A stretch of 9,670 bases of DNA from an uncultured Desulfobacterales bacterium (GCA_945787595.1 CALZJV010000408.1:1-9670), one strand, 5' to 3'; positions 1 to 6,216 are shown, counted from the stretch's first letter. The notes: generated from the sequence alone by a model not told the origin. Translations and numbers: made by a program.

Positions 1-140
1 TAAAAGCACCATTATCAAAAGCAGGTGATTTTATAGATTTCAGAGTTGAGATGGATTTAATGGTAGGGGTAACGGCCTGTGCGGCAGGCAAGTGCAATAA
101 TTATCGCTGTACGCCTATTGCCGTGAAAGTCTATAAGTAA
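1..140 (+). CDS. C-terminal fragment of a DUF1989 (urea carboxylase-associated type) protein
   Basis: An open frame enters from the left edge (first full codon at 3) and ends with TAA at 138-140, giving 45 residues. The stretch GDFIDFRVEMDLMVGVTAC, followed by two more cysteines (GKC, YRC) and a TPIAVKVYK tail, resembles the C-terminus of DUF1989 proteins. These typically end with an 'EMDLxVAxSxCP...CN...PxxVxVx' pattern. Members are annotated as urea carboxylase- or urea amidolyase-associated proteins, and some act as carboxyguanidine deiminase subunits. The cysteines probably belong to the family's metal site. Which DUF1989 branch this is cannot be told from 45 residues, and no carboxylase or permease partner lies to the right. 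The family call is from memory of the pattern, so it is moderate. Confidence 0.65.
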   Translation, partial: KAPLSKAGDFIDFRVEMDLMVGVTACAAGKCNNYRCTPIAVKVYK

Positions 141-170
141 AGATCCGGGTCCAGAGGGTCCGGCTTTGTC

Positions 171-190
171 GAGCCCCCTGAAAGGGGGCC
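171..190 (+). terminator. GC-rich stem-loop downstream of the DUF1989 gene, possible terminator
   Basis: GCCCCCT (173-179) and AGGGGGC (183-189) form a perfect 7-bp stem with a GAA triloop, 30 nt after the stop codon. The T-rich stretch TATTTTT follows only at 201-207, so the match to an intrinsic terminator is imperfect. It could instead be a dispersed palindromic repeat. Confidence 0.4.
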
Positions 191-222
191 AAGCACCAAG
201 TATTTTTGAGACAGGTTAGCCC

Positions 223-384
223 GTTGAGCCGGTTTTGCCGGTTGGCCGGTTATTGGAATAAGCTAATTCGCCTAAATTAAGCTTAATAATTATTCCATGC
301 ATGGTTTTCCTCTTGCTTGGATATGACAGCTTTACGCTTCAGCGAGACCGACGGAAACAGACCAACGGGCAAAACCGGCTCAAC
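223..384. repeat. Inverted repeat with 23-nt arms around a 115-nt spacer
   Basis: The left arm (223-245, beginning GTTGAGCCGGTTTTGCC) is the reverse complement of the right arm (362-384, ending GGCTCAAC), with one mismatch. The left arm is extended by further GCCGGTT copies up to about 250. The spacer holds a 12-bp palindrome, ATTAAGCTTAAT (276-287), and complementary GGAATAA/TTATTCC blocks (255-261, 290-296). No open frame with protein-like character fills this segment. It may be a degenerate non-autonomous element or a large hairpin in the qng1 leader. No flanking target-site duplication is evident. Confidence 0.6.
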
Positions 385-469
385 CTCTCTCGATTGATCT
401 CTTATGGCATAGCCGATTGTCTCTGACTTGGCACAGAGAACCAGGTTTTCTATAGCGAAATAAAAACTT

Positions 470-497
470 ACCTGACTTTTGCACGAGTCAGAGGCTT
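470..497 (+). repeat. 28-nt repeat with stem-loop just upstream of the queuosine-salvage gene (copy 1)
   Basis: This 28-nt block matches 3212-3239 at 24 of 28 positions. It contains the stem CTGAC (472-476)/GTCAG (487-491) with a 10-nt loop. In the other copy the T-A pair at 473/490 becomes T-G, which keeps pairing, while the innermost pair is lost. The block ends 14 nt before the ATG of the next gene. A second hairpin, TCTCTG (420-425)/CAGAGA (434-439), lies just upstream. Whether this is a leader RNA or a scattered repeat cannot be decided here. Confidence 0.5.
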
Positions 498-511
498 GGT
501 GGTGAGAAGAA

Positions 512-1474
512 ATGAAGAACTTATTTAAACAAGTGCGCAAGGCCTGCAAGGAAGTTGCCGCCAACGCGACCCGGGTTCACATTAATTACGATCACATTCC
601 CGCGTATGCTGCATCACTGCCCATGCTAACGGCAATCCCTTCCGAGCTCGATCCCGGGTGTCATTACCTTGGCAAAGAGGAAAAGACGGTTGCTTTTTTG
701 CTCACTCTGGACACCATCAATTTCGGCTCCGGCTTTTTCCCCTATCTGCGCAAACGCCCGGGAATGTCAGGCTATTTTTCAATCGCCGCTTCATTGAATG
801 ACGTATACAAACGCCACGGTGGCCTTTCAGCGGCAGATTTGGATCAAATCACGGTTGATAAATGCACCCGCATCTTCGGCCAGGATCCCACCAATCAGAC
901 CATCCGGGAGCTGATGCAGCATTTTACGACGGCCTTAAAAAATCTAGGTCGATACCTGCTCGATAGTTTTAAGGGAAATTTTGCCGCCCTGGTGGAAGCC
1001 TCAGAATCGTCCGCCGAGCGTTTGGTGCAGTTGCTTAAAAAAATGCCATATTTCAATGACGTTGGACTTTATAACGGGATCGAAGTCCCGTTCTTCAAAC
1101 GGGCACAAATTACCGCAGCGGATTTGTCAATCGCATTTAAGGGACGGGGATGGGGACATTTTAAGGATCTGGATCAACTGACCATCTTTGCCGATAATCT
1201 TGTGCCCCACGTATTGCGAATGGATGGTGTTTTGATATATGAAAATTCACTGATTGAGTGTATAGCAGCCGGAAACTTAATTCCCGCAGGATCCGCCGAG
1301 GAAGTGGAGATACGGGCTTGTGCCCTTCATGCGGTGGAACTCATCAAGAATGAAATTCTTATATCGGGCCAAATTCTCAATTCGCCGGATCTCGATTACC
1401 TCCTCTGGAATCGCGGTCAGCAGCCCCATTACAAGGCTGTTCCACGACACCGGACACGATGTGTTTTCTATTAG
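512..1474 (+). CDS. qng1: Queuosine salvage protein (DUF2419/Qng1, queuosine-5'-phosphate N-glycosylase family)
   Basis: The 320-residue product has the full length and motif order of the DUF2419 family. Visible motifs are LDTINFGSGFFP (66-77), FFKRAQI (194-200), LTIFADNLVPHVLR (223-236), GSAEEVEIRA (260-269), LDYLLWNRGQ (294-303) and a C-terminal YKAVPRHRTRCVFY. Characterised members hydrolyse queuosine 5'-monophosphate to release the base queuine, which tRNA-guanine transglycosylase can reuse at the wobble position of GUN-anticodon tRNAs. The enzyme is cytosolic, with no signal peptide or membrane segment. The start is ATG 512, with GGTGAG (501-506) as a modest ribosome binding site. The next gene's AGGAG overlaps this stop codon, so the two are very likely co-transcribed. 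No other queuosine gene (tgt, queA, transporter) is in the window. The family call is firm; substrate specificity is inferred from the family. Confidence 0.93.
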   Translation: MKNLFKQVRKACKEVAANATRVHINYDHIPAYAASLPMLTAIPSELDPGCHYLGKEEKTVAFLLTLDTINFGSGFFPYLRKRPGMSGYFSIAASLNDVYKRHGGLSAADLDQITVDKCTRIFGQDPTNQTIRELMQHFTTALKNLGRYLLDSFKGNFAALVEASESSAERLVQLLKKMPYFNDVGLYNGIEVPFFKRAQITAADLSIAFKGRGWGHFKDLDQLTIFADNLVPHVLRMDGVLIYENSLIECIAAGNLIPAGSAEEVEIRACALHAVELIKNEILISGQILNSPDLDYLLWNRGQQPHYKAVPRHRTRCVFY

Positions 1475-1483
1475 GAGTGTTCA

Positions 1484-1834
1484 ATGACATCCAATTCCGA
1501 TACTAGCCATAGGGATACCGCCTTCTATGATCCTGAACGAAAAGGCATATTCATTCACAGCGATCAACTGAAAGAAAGTCCTTTTGAAATTGGCGACAGA
1601 TTCTCGGTTCGCAAAGGAAAACGGGAGCTGTTTGCCATGACCATTATGAAAGACGACACGGGCGAAATCTTTTACGATAAAAAAGGAATATTTATCGAAA
1701 GAACACGCAAAATAGATATTTTGCTCGGCGGCATATTTGATGAATATGTAATTTATATTGAACCCGAAATCCCGCATACCATCAAAGTTAAAGCCCTTGA
1801 CATTGTAAGGGACAAAAACCAGAAGTGGTTCTAA
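1484..1834 (+). CDS. Unknown 116-residue protein, operonic with the queuosine-salvage gene
   Basis: The start at ATG 1484 is well supported: AGGAG (1473-1477) overlaps the TAG of the upstream gene and sits 6 nt from the ATG. I do not recognise the family. The protein is soluble, charged and beta-rich in appearance. Alternating hydrophobic and charged stretches include GIFIHSDQL (21-29), EIGDRFSVRKGKRELFAM (35-52), GEIFYDKKGIFIERTR (60-75) and DEYVIYIE (86-93). It has no cysteine, no signal peptide and no membrane helix. The 'FxIGDxFxVRKGKxELF' pattern hints at a small barrel or swapped-hairpin fold, but that is only an impression. Tight coupling to qng1 suggests a related or co-regulated role, though the linkage may be local. 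The gene is followed by a large hairpin. Confidence 0.75.
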   Translation: MTSNSDTSHRDTAFYDPERKGIFIHSDQLKESPFEIGDRFSVRKGKRELFAMTIMKDDTGEIFYDKKGIFIERTRKIDILLGGIFDEYVIYIEPEIPHTIKVKALDIVRDKNQKWF

Positions 1835-1852
1835 CGGAACCCCATCGTTGCA

Positions 1853-1948
1853 AAAGTCGGAGGGCTTCAGAGTCAAGGCGTCAAGGGTGACGCTGTAGTC
1901 GGCTACCGCGAATCCTTGACAACACAGGATCTGAAGTCCTCCGGCTTT
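1853..1948. repeat. 96-nt long imperfect palindrome (near-continuous hairpin)
   Basis: Positions 1853-1871 pair with 1930-1948 over 19 bp (17 Watson-Crick, 2 G-T). After an asymmetric internal loop, 1880-1886 (GTCAAGG) pair with 1914-1920 (CCTTGAC). The tip, 1891-1898, pairs with 1903-1910 with one mismatch around a TCGG loop. The left arm also shares AAGTCGGAG and a following GCTT with the 28-nt repeat at 3212-3239. It begins 19 nt after the upstream stop codon, so it could stop or protect that transcript. There is no T-run after it. Mismatched arms with a defined tip suit a MITE or REP-like mobile palindrome, or a structured RNA. Confidence 0.7.
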
Positions 1949-2150
1949 CCCAAAGGGCAAACAACATGGCAAAATCGACCCCATCCTTCTTGTCCCGTCG
2001 TAGCTCGAAGAGCGGAGTCGGATGAATTCATAAAAAGGGATATCCACTAAGTGGGGCTTCCATTTTGATAGTGTGAATCATATCGGATTATTAGCTATTC
2101 TTTGCCATGTTGTTTATGCAACATTGGGGGGAATGTAAATCGGAGGTATA

Positions 2151-2903
2151 ATGAATTCGAATTTTCGTGATGGACTGAGGAATGGCGACCTGATGATTGG
2201 AACACTCATTACAATGCCGTTACCTGAAATTGCTGAAATCATGGTCGAGGTTGGTTTTGACTGGTTATTTGTTGATACCGAGCATGCGCCTTTCAATGCT
2301 AAAGACGCTTTAAAAATTCTGCAGACGGCCGGCAATCGCTGTCCTTGTGTCGTTCGCATCCCGGCGAACCATGAGGTCTGGATAAAAAAAGCCCTAGATA
2401 TCGGTGCCGACGGAATTATTGCGCCCCAGGTAAATTCGGCCGAAGAGGCCGAACGGATTGTGCGGCTATGTAAATACCCGCCCGAGGGTGCCCGTTCAGT
2501 CGGTATCGGCAGAGCCCATAAATACGGACTGGGTTTCAAGGATTATGTGGAAAACGCCAATGACAAAGTAGCTGTGATTTTGCAGGCGGAAAACACCAAT
2601 GCTTTAAAAAACATTTCCGAGATTGTCCGGGTGCCGGGAATCGATGCTATTTTTATCGGACCCTACGATTTATCCGCCAGCATGGGGAAGATGGGAAACG
2701 TTGCCGATGCGGATGTTCGTCAAGCAATCGCAACCATAGCGGAATGCGGCAAGAATGCCGGCCTTAGCATGGGAATATTTGTTGATAAGGCCGAAACTGC
2801 TGAAGCCTTCATCCAACAGGGATTTACGCTGATCGCCATCAGTACAGATGGATTATATATGGCGTTGGGAGCAAAAGAAACGCTAAATTCTCTGAAGCGT
2901 TAG
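2151..2903 (+). CDS. HpcH/HpaI-family class II pyruvate aldolase
   Basis: This 250-residue protein matches the HpcH/HpaI aldolase family in length and motifs. Members catalyse metal-dependent retro-aldol cleavage of 2-keto-3-deoxy acids, such as 4-hydroxy-2-oxoheptanedioate or 2-keto-3-deoxy-sugar acids, to pyruvate plus an aldehyde. Catalytic positions line up closely with E. coli HpaI: Asp42 and His45 in VDTEHAPF, Arg69 in VVRIP, metal ligands Glu147 (QAEN) and Asp173 (GPYDLSAS). The segment PEGARSVGIGRAHKYG (111-126) is typical of sub-branches acting on sugar-acid-like substrates. The start at ATG 2151 is backed by GGAGGT (2142-2147), though the spacing of 3 nt is short. A weak sigma70-like TTGATA (2065-2070) and TATTAG (2089-2094) lie upstream. 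The gene stands alone, so the physiological substrate cannot be inferred. Confidence 0.9.
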   Translation: MNSNFRDGLRNGDLMIGTLITMPLPEIAEIMVEVGFDWLFVDTEHAPFNAKDALKILQTAGNRCPCVVRIPANHEVWIKKALDIGADGIIAPQVNSAEEAERIVRLCKYPPEGARSVGIGRAHKYGLGFKDYVENANDKVAVILQAENTNALKNISEIVRVPGIDAIFIGPYDLSASMGKMGNVADADVRQAIATIAECGKNAGLSMGIFVDKAETAEAFIQQGFTLIAISTDGLYMALGAKETLNSLKR

Positions 2904-2947
2904 CTTGATAATAAATCGCCAACAGATCACCATCTTCCCTACTAACA

Positions 2948-2967
2948 AGTTGATAATACTATCAATT
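2948..2967 (+). terminator. AT-rich hairpin after the aldolase gene, weak terminator candidate
   Basis: TTGATA (2950-2955) and TATCAA (2960-2965) form a perfect 6-bp inverted repeat around ATAC, extendable by a G-T and an A-T pair. GTCTGTTTTTC follows directly. The T-tract fits an intrinsic terminator, but the stem has little GC, so termination would be weak. Confidence 0.3.
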
Positions 2968-3211
2968 GTCTGTTTTTCAGATTCGTCATTTATAATTTTT
3001 ATTGATGGACAGCCTAAATCTGTGCCAATAAACGAATTCTTGGCTTGACACACACGTCAGGATATGTTCCTAAATAGTCTCGCCTTAAAATCAATTTATC
3101 AACTCCAATTTACCTATACCTGACCTCGCCTGTCGGCCAGTGATTCAAACGGATTGACATCGTAATACCCAGAATCAGCTAAAATCGATTATGTCGGGAT
3201 GTTTAACTAAA

Positions 3212-3239
3212 ACCTGAATTTTGCGCAAGTCGGAGGCTT
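3212..3239 (+). repeat. 28-nt repeat (copy 2)
   Basis: It is identical to 470-497 at 24 of 28 positions and keeps a 4-bp stem (3214-3217 with 3230-3233) through one T-A to T-G change. It lies 113 nt upstream of the small orphan gene. A shorter relative, sharing TTGC, AAGTCGGAG and GCTT, forms the left edge of the long hairpin at 1853. Confidence 0.5.
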
Positions 3240-3351
3240 TCATATGCAGGGCATTTGAGGGCGCAGCCAGATGGTAAGACATCGTTTAAGCGGGGAGTTT
3301 GGAAGTAGACGAAATTAGCAAATAATGGAGGCAATTATCGGGGGGATTCAG

Positions 3352-3555
3352 ATGACGGATGAAATTCTGAAGAAAATGAAAAAAGGAGTGTATTATCCCG
3401 GAAAACATCTGGGGAAAAAACAGAAGATCAAGAATCTGGTTGAAAAAGGCTATCTTTATCCGATGGACGGCTCCTTTATTTGCGGGTTGGACAGTGAACC
3501 AAATTACCGAATGACAGATAAAGGACTTCACCGCAAAAAGCGGAAGATCGGTTGA
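3352..3555 (+). CDS. Small basic protein of 67 residues, unknown function
   Basis: Two starts are possible. ATG 3352 is preferred because a run of six Gs (3340-3345) lies 6 nt before it. ATG 3325 would add nine residues (MEAIIGGIQ) that look like translated leader. The product is strongly basic, with KKMKKG (7-12), GKKQKIK (21-27) and HRKKRKIG at the end. One central stretch, IKNLVEKGYLYPMDGSFICG (26-45), is followed by NYRMTDKG (51-58). The helix, short strand and 'YxMTxKG' ending resembles the wing part of small winged-helix proteins, but it is too short to assign. A nucleic-acid contact is plausible from charge alone. There is no signal peptide. A 6-bp hairpin (3656-3661/3671-3676) lies about 100 nt downstream without a T-run. 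I do not recognise a family. Confidence 0.6.
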   Translation: MTDEILKKMKKGVYYPGKHLGKKQKIKNLVEKGYLYPMDGSFICGLDSEPNYRMTDKGLHRKKRKIG

Positions 3556-3743
3556 CCTTAAGTGTCTGTTGTCAACACAACCACCGGCCCCTTAGCGATA
3601 TGTGTTAGCGTAAAGGAGACTCTGGAAAGCTGGAATCTCTTTTTCGATCAGACTGGCCGCTTTTCAGGTCAGCGGCGGACTGGCACCTGATATCTTAGAT
3701 GCCCCTAAAACTAAAGAGCCGGATATGATCTGTTTGTTTTAAA

Positions 3744-4393
3744 ATGAAATTTATTAAGGATCCCGCCGAGCAAACCACAGCAGTAACAGATATCGTATTG
3801 GCACTCATCGCCTTCGGCGGCATTGTCTTTTTACGATGGCCCCTGTTGAGTTCCGGCCAGCTTTGGAAAATCAACATCTGGTCTGCCGCCATAGGGTTGA
3901 TCGGCTTGGCCGCCGTCCTGGGAGCAGTGGCTCATGGTCTTGTTTTATCACCCTTCATCATCGTATCTGGCTGGCACTGAATATGGCCCTCAGTCTGGCG
4001 GTTTCCCTTTTCGTCGTGGGTGTCGTGTATGATCTGTGGGGCTTGGAATTTTCCCTCACAACACTGCCAATACTGCTGATAGCGGGTATGGGGTTCTATC
4101 TCTCGACCCTGATTTATCCGGGTATTTTTTTTCTTTTCATAGTATATGAAGTTGTTGCACTGGTTTTTGCGCTGGGTGCCTATATTTTTCTGGCCATCCA
4201 CAAAGATCTGCCAGGCGCAGGTTTGATGGCAACCGCAATCCTTGTCAGCATTATCGCAGCCGGAATCCAGGCCAACAAATCGGTTATTTTGACATTCATC
4301 TGGCGGTTTGACCACAACGGGATCTATCATTTGGTGCAGGTGCTTGGATTAATGCTTCTACTGATGGGTCTGCGACGGTCGGTGCTGTATTGA
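3744..4393 (+). pseudogene. Multi-pass membrane protein (probable DUF6962), split by a -1 frameshift
   Basis: The first reading frame, from ATG 3744, gives EQTTAVTDIVLALIAFGG, then LWKINIWSAAIGLIGLAA and GAVAHGLVLSP, and stops at TGA 3978-3980. From about 3953 the -1 frame continues without interruption as IWLALNMALSLAVSLFVVG, VYDLWG and further hydrophobic helices to TGA 4391-4393. Joined, this makes about 216 residues with roughly seven membrane segments. 'TTAxTDxxLAL...LW...HG...LW..L.....LFVVG..YD' is the layout I associate with DUF6962 membrane proteins of unknown function. The shift must lie between about 3945 and 3965, just after HGLVLSP. I see no classic slippery heptamer there. A real mutation or an assembly error is likelier than programmed frameshifting. 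No ribosome binding site precedes ATG 3744; an in-frame TGA at 3726-3728 bars an earlier start. Confidence 0.65.
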
Positions 4394-4463
4394 TGAAACG
4401 GTGTTATTCGAGACTGGCGGTTACCAGACGCTGTAAATTGTTTGCCGGCGGAACTTGAAAAAC

Positions 4464-4535
4464 AGGTTTCAGGTTTCGGGTGTCAGGAAGGCGAGTCGCA
4501 AAATCCTGAAACCTGAACACTGACACCTGAAACCT
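4464..4535. repeat. Inverted, degenerate 'CCTGAAACCTGA' type repeat
   Basis: AGGTTTCAGGT (4464-4474) is the exact reverse complement of 4525-4535. The inner parts carry more copies of the same words (GGTGTCAGGA; CCTGAAACCTGAACACTG). A separate GACAA/TTGTC hairpin (4545-4549/4554-4558) follows. This is low-complexity repeat material in the gap before the glycosylase gene, with no coding potential. Confidence 0.6.
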
Positions 4536-4602
4536 CAAATTTCCGACAATACGTTGTCAGAAAAATGCTCCTAAAGGCCTGATCAAAATCACAGGACTTC
4601 GT

Positions 4603-5337
4603 ATGGCAGGTAAGAAAAAAACCCAGGCGCAACTGGAAGCCATCATTGATGATTTACTGAATGAGTCGCAGCCGCTGCGATTTAAGACTCCGGTCAGCTA
4701 CGTTTACAACCCGCTGGAATATGCCCGCACATCATATATCAAGTATTTGAAGCGATATGCGGAATCGCCCAAGGAAATTATTCTAATCGGAATGAATCCC
4801 GGTCCCTGGGGAATGGTTCAAACCGGCATACCTTTCGGCGAGGTAACGGCTGTTAGAGATTGGCTGGATATCAAAGCCCCTGTGGGCACACCGGCACAAA
4901 TGCACCCGAAACGACCGGTTACGGGCTTCAAATGCACGCGCAGTGAAGTCAGCGGTAGGCGTTTATGGGGATGGGCACAAAAAACTTTTAAAACTCCGGC
5001 AATCTTTTTCTCTCGTTTTTTTGTTGCCAACTATTGTCCCCTTATGTTTATTGAGGCCGGCGGCCGCAACCGCACACCCAATCAACTGCGGGCAAGCGAG
5101 CGCAAGCCTTTGTTAAAAGTTTGCGACCGGGCTTTGCGCCGCACCATTGAGCAGCTCGCCCCTCGTTATGTGATCGGAGTGGGGCTATTTGCAGAAGAAC
5201 GTGCCCGGGTAGCATTGTCCCAAATGGATGTGACCATCGGACGAATCACTCATCCCAGTCCCGCCAATCCCAAAGCAAATCGCGGTTGGGAGGCAATTAT
5301 TGAAAAAGAGTTTGCGGCATTGGGGATTGAGTTGTGA
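4603..5337 (+). CDS. SMUG1-type uracil-DNA glycosylase
   Basis: This 244-residue protein is unmistakably close to vertebrate SMUG1, a monofunctional glycosylase that excises uracil and oxidised uracils such as 5-hydroxymethyluracil in base-excision repair. Motif 1 is GMNPGPWGMVQTGIPFGEV (63-81), with the catalytic-type Asn65. HPKRPVTGF (101-109) and SEVSGRRLWG (114-123) follow. VANYCPLMF (141-149) carries the Asn143 that corresponds to the uracil-reading Asn in SMUG1. Motif 2 is HPSPANPKANRGWE (217-230), with His217. Human SMUG1 has Phe where this protein has Trp69 in motif 1. Length is close to the human enzyme (270). The start at ATG 4603 has AGGA (4593-4596). SMUG1 is sporadic in bacteria; the Geobacter metallireducens enzyme is a characterised example. 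The gene stands alone between repeat-filled gaps. Confidence 0.95.
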   Translation: MAGKKKTQAQLEAIIDDLLNESQPLRFKTPVSYVYNPLEYARTSYIKYLKRYAESPKEIILIGMNPGPWGMVQTGIPFGEVTAVRDWLDIKAPVGTPAQMHPKRPVTGFKCTRSEVSGRRLWGWAQKTFKTPAIFFSRFFVANYCPLMFIEAGGRNRTPNQLRASERKPLLKVCDRALRRTIEQLAPRYVIGVGLFAEERARVALSQMDVTIGRITHPSPANPKANRGWEAIIEKEFAALGIEL

Positions 5338-5514
5338 GAAGTTGGAAGGCGGAATGCGGAAGTTGGAATGCGGAATGCGGAATTTGGAAGGTGGAATCCT
5401 TGGCCGGAGAAAATAGCCACGGACTCACACAGACACACACGGACATTTTTTCTTTAACAAAGATTGTACCGTTAAAACCAATATTCCATCATTCCAACGT
5501 TCCATTATTCCATC
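5338..5514. repeat. Low-complexity repeat cluster downstream of the SMUG1 gene
   Basis: Positions 5338-5399 are built from tandem GGAATGCGGAA and GGAAGTTGGAA units. About 5419-5445 is a CACGGACTCACACAGACACA-type stretch. Positions 5483-5514 repeat TTCCATCATTCCAACGTTCC-like units. An ORF covering this block reads as repetitive SWNAECGSWNAECG and is an artefact. Complementary TTCCA and TGGAA blocks at the two ends could pair. Confidence 0.6.
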
Positions 5515-5556
5515 TACAAATTATCTAGGATCTGTTAAAAAAACGACACATTTATA

Positions 5557-6144
5557 ATGAATTTTAGAATCTCCGAGACGTTAAATTACCGTGTTTCACT
5601 GCTATTGATGGTCTTTCTAAGTGCATGCGCCAGCGGCCATCAGATGGGCCAGAGACCTTCCATAAGTGAGAGGGCGCAAGACCATCGGGCAACGGAAGCA
5701 TACCGCACGAAAGTCGACTCTTTGCAGATCGATTTAGCTGTGCTCAACCGTCAGGCGAACCTGCAGGAATCCAGGCAGGTGGCGGAGACAGCCATAACTT
5801 ACGCCCATCAACTGGCCGAAGAATATCAGCTGGTTCGCCCGGCGGTTTTACACAATGTGCTAGTGCGGGTAGGGATGAAAGATCGGGGTCTATGCTACCA
5901 CTGGACGGAAGATCTTCTTAAACAACTCCAATTACTGGATCTGAGAACCTATCAGCTTCACTGGGGAGTGGCGCACCGCGGCAGTGAATTGCGGGAACAC
6001 AACAGTGTCGTCATCACCGCCAAGGGGCAGGCTTTTGAAAAAGGGATGGTCTTAGATCCCTGGAGAAATTCCGGGGTTCTTTATTGGACATTGATAAAAA
6101 CCGATCGCTATCCGTGGAAAGAGCTGCCGCCGTCGGAGTGGTAA
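5557..6144 (+). CDS. Predicted lipoprotein with a possible Cys-His-Asp catalytic set
   Basis: The 195-residue product begins with a lipoprotein signal: a polar start, hydrophobic VSLLLMVFLSA and lipobox LSAC with Cys24. It should be lipid-anchored outside the cytoplasm; Ala25 rather than Asp after the cysteine argues for outer-membrane delivery if the usual rule applies. Residues 40-95 look helical. The C-terminal half carries RVGMKDRGLCYHWTEDLL (104-121, Cys113), REHNSVVITAKGQ (146-158, His148) and GMVLDPWRNSG (163-173, Asp167). A Cys, His, Asp order with 'GLCxHW', 'EHN' and 'LDPW' is what a papain- or transglutaminase-like fold shows, but I cannot name a family. No clear Shine-Dalgarno precedes ATG 5557. 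The next Met (18) would destroy the signal peptide, so 5557 is kept. A hairpin terminator candidate lies 51 nt downstream. Confidence 0.8.
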   Translation: MNFRISETLNYRVSLLLMVFLSACASGHQMGQRPSISERAQDHRATEAYRTKVDSLQIDLAVLNRQANLQESRQVAETAITYAHQLAEEYQLVRPAVLHNVLVRVGMKDRGLCYHWTEDLLKQLQLLDLRTYQLHWGVAHRGSELREHNSVVITAKGQAFEKGMVLDPWRNSGVLYWTLIKTDRYPWKELPPSEW

Positions 6145-6195
6145 ACGCATGGCTGGCTGTTCGTTGTCAGTGGTCCGTTGCAGAAGGGAAAAGTG

Positions 6196-6216
6196 CCGGG
6201 CCGATAAAACGCCCGG
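6196..6216 (+). terminator. Stem-loop after the lipoprotein gene, probable terminator
   Basis: CCGGGC (6196-6201) and GCCCGG (6211-6216) form a perfect 6-bp GC stem with a 9-nt loop, followed by TTATATTAAT. The stem is good but the tail is only moderately T-rich. Confidence 0.4.

Larger units (their letters stand above)
2904..3351. other. 448-nt gap without a convincing gene
   Basis: No ORF with coding character spans this gap. Two short reverse-strand stretches read like protein but are closed by stops: about 23 codons within 3114-3183 (DSGYYDVNPFESLADRRGQV) and one near 2900-3045 (containing GTDLGCPSIKIIND). They may be remnants of a decayed gene or parts of a dispersed repeat. The gap also holds the second copy of the 28-nt repeat (3212-3239) and the weak hairpin after the aldolase gene. 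Confidence 0.5.

Noticed and set aside
420..511. preQ1 or queuosine-related riboswitch ahead of qng1
   Set aside because: Two small hairpins are present, but neither has the short-loop plus A-rich tail pattern of preQ1 riboswitches, and the nearer one belongs to a repeat also found before an unrelated gene.
283..564. Reverse-strand ORF of 93 codons over the qng1 leader
   Set aside because: It crosses an inverted repeat and the start of qng1, has no family resemblance, and its composition is that of translated non-coding DNA.
1481..2047. Reverse-strand ORF of 188 codons
   Set aside because: It is antisense to the well-supported 1484-1834 gene and its remainder is the translated 96-nt hairpin. 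The forward gene has a good ribosome binding site and coupling.
2114..2539. Reverse-strand ORF of 141 codons within the aldolase gene
   Set aside because: It is a shadow of a forward gene with all catalytic residues visible.
3978..3980. A second selenocysteine codon in the membrane-protein gene
   Set aside because: Reading through this TGA in the same frame gives non-membrane sequence. The proper continuation is in the -1 frame, so it is a frameshift and not recoding at UGA.
3932..4330. Reverse-strand ORF of 132 codons
   Set aside because: It is antisense to the hydrophobic forward reading; its polar N/Q/C-rich composition is the usual complement of membrane-helix codons.
5338..5514. CRISPR array
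   Set aside because: The repeats are short, contiguous and degenerate, without regular unique spacers or nearby cas genes.
5334..5528. 64-codon ORF after the SMUG1 gene
   Set aside because: It consists of translated tandem GGAATGCGGAA-type repeats and has no ribosome binding site.
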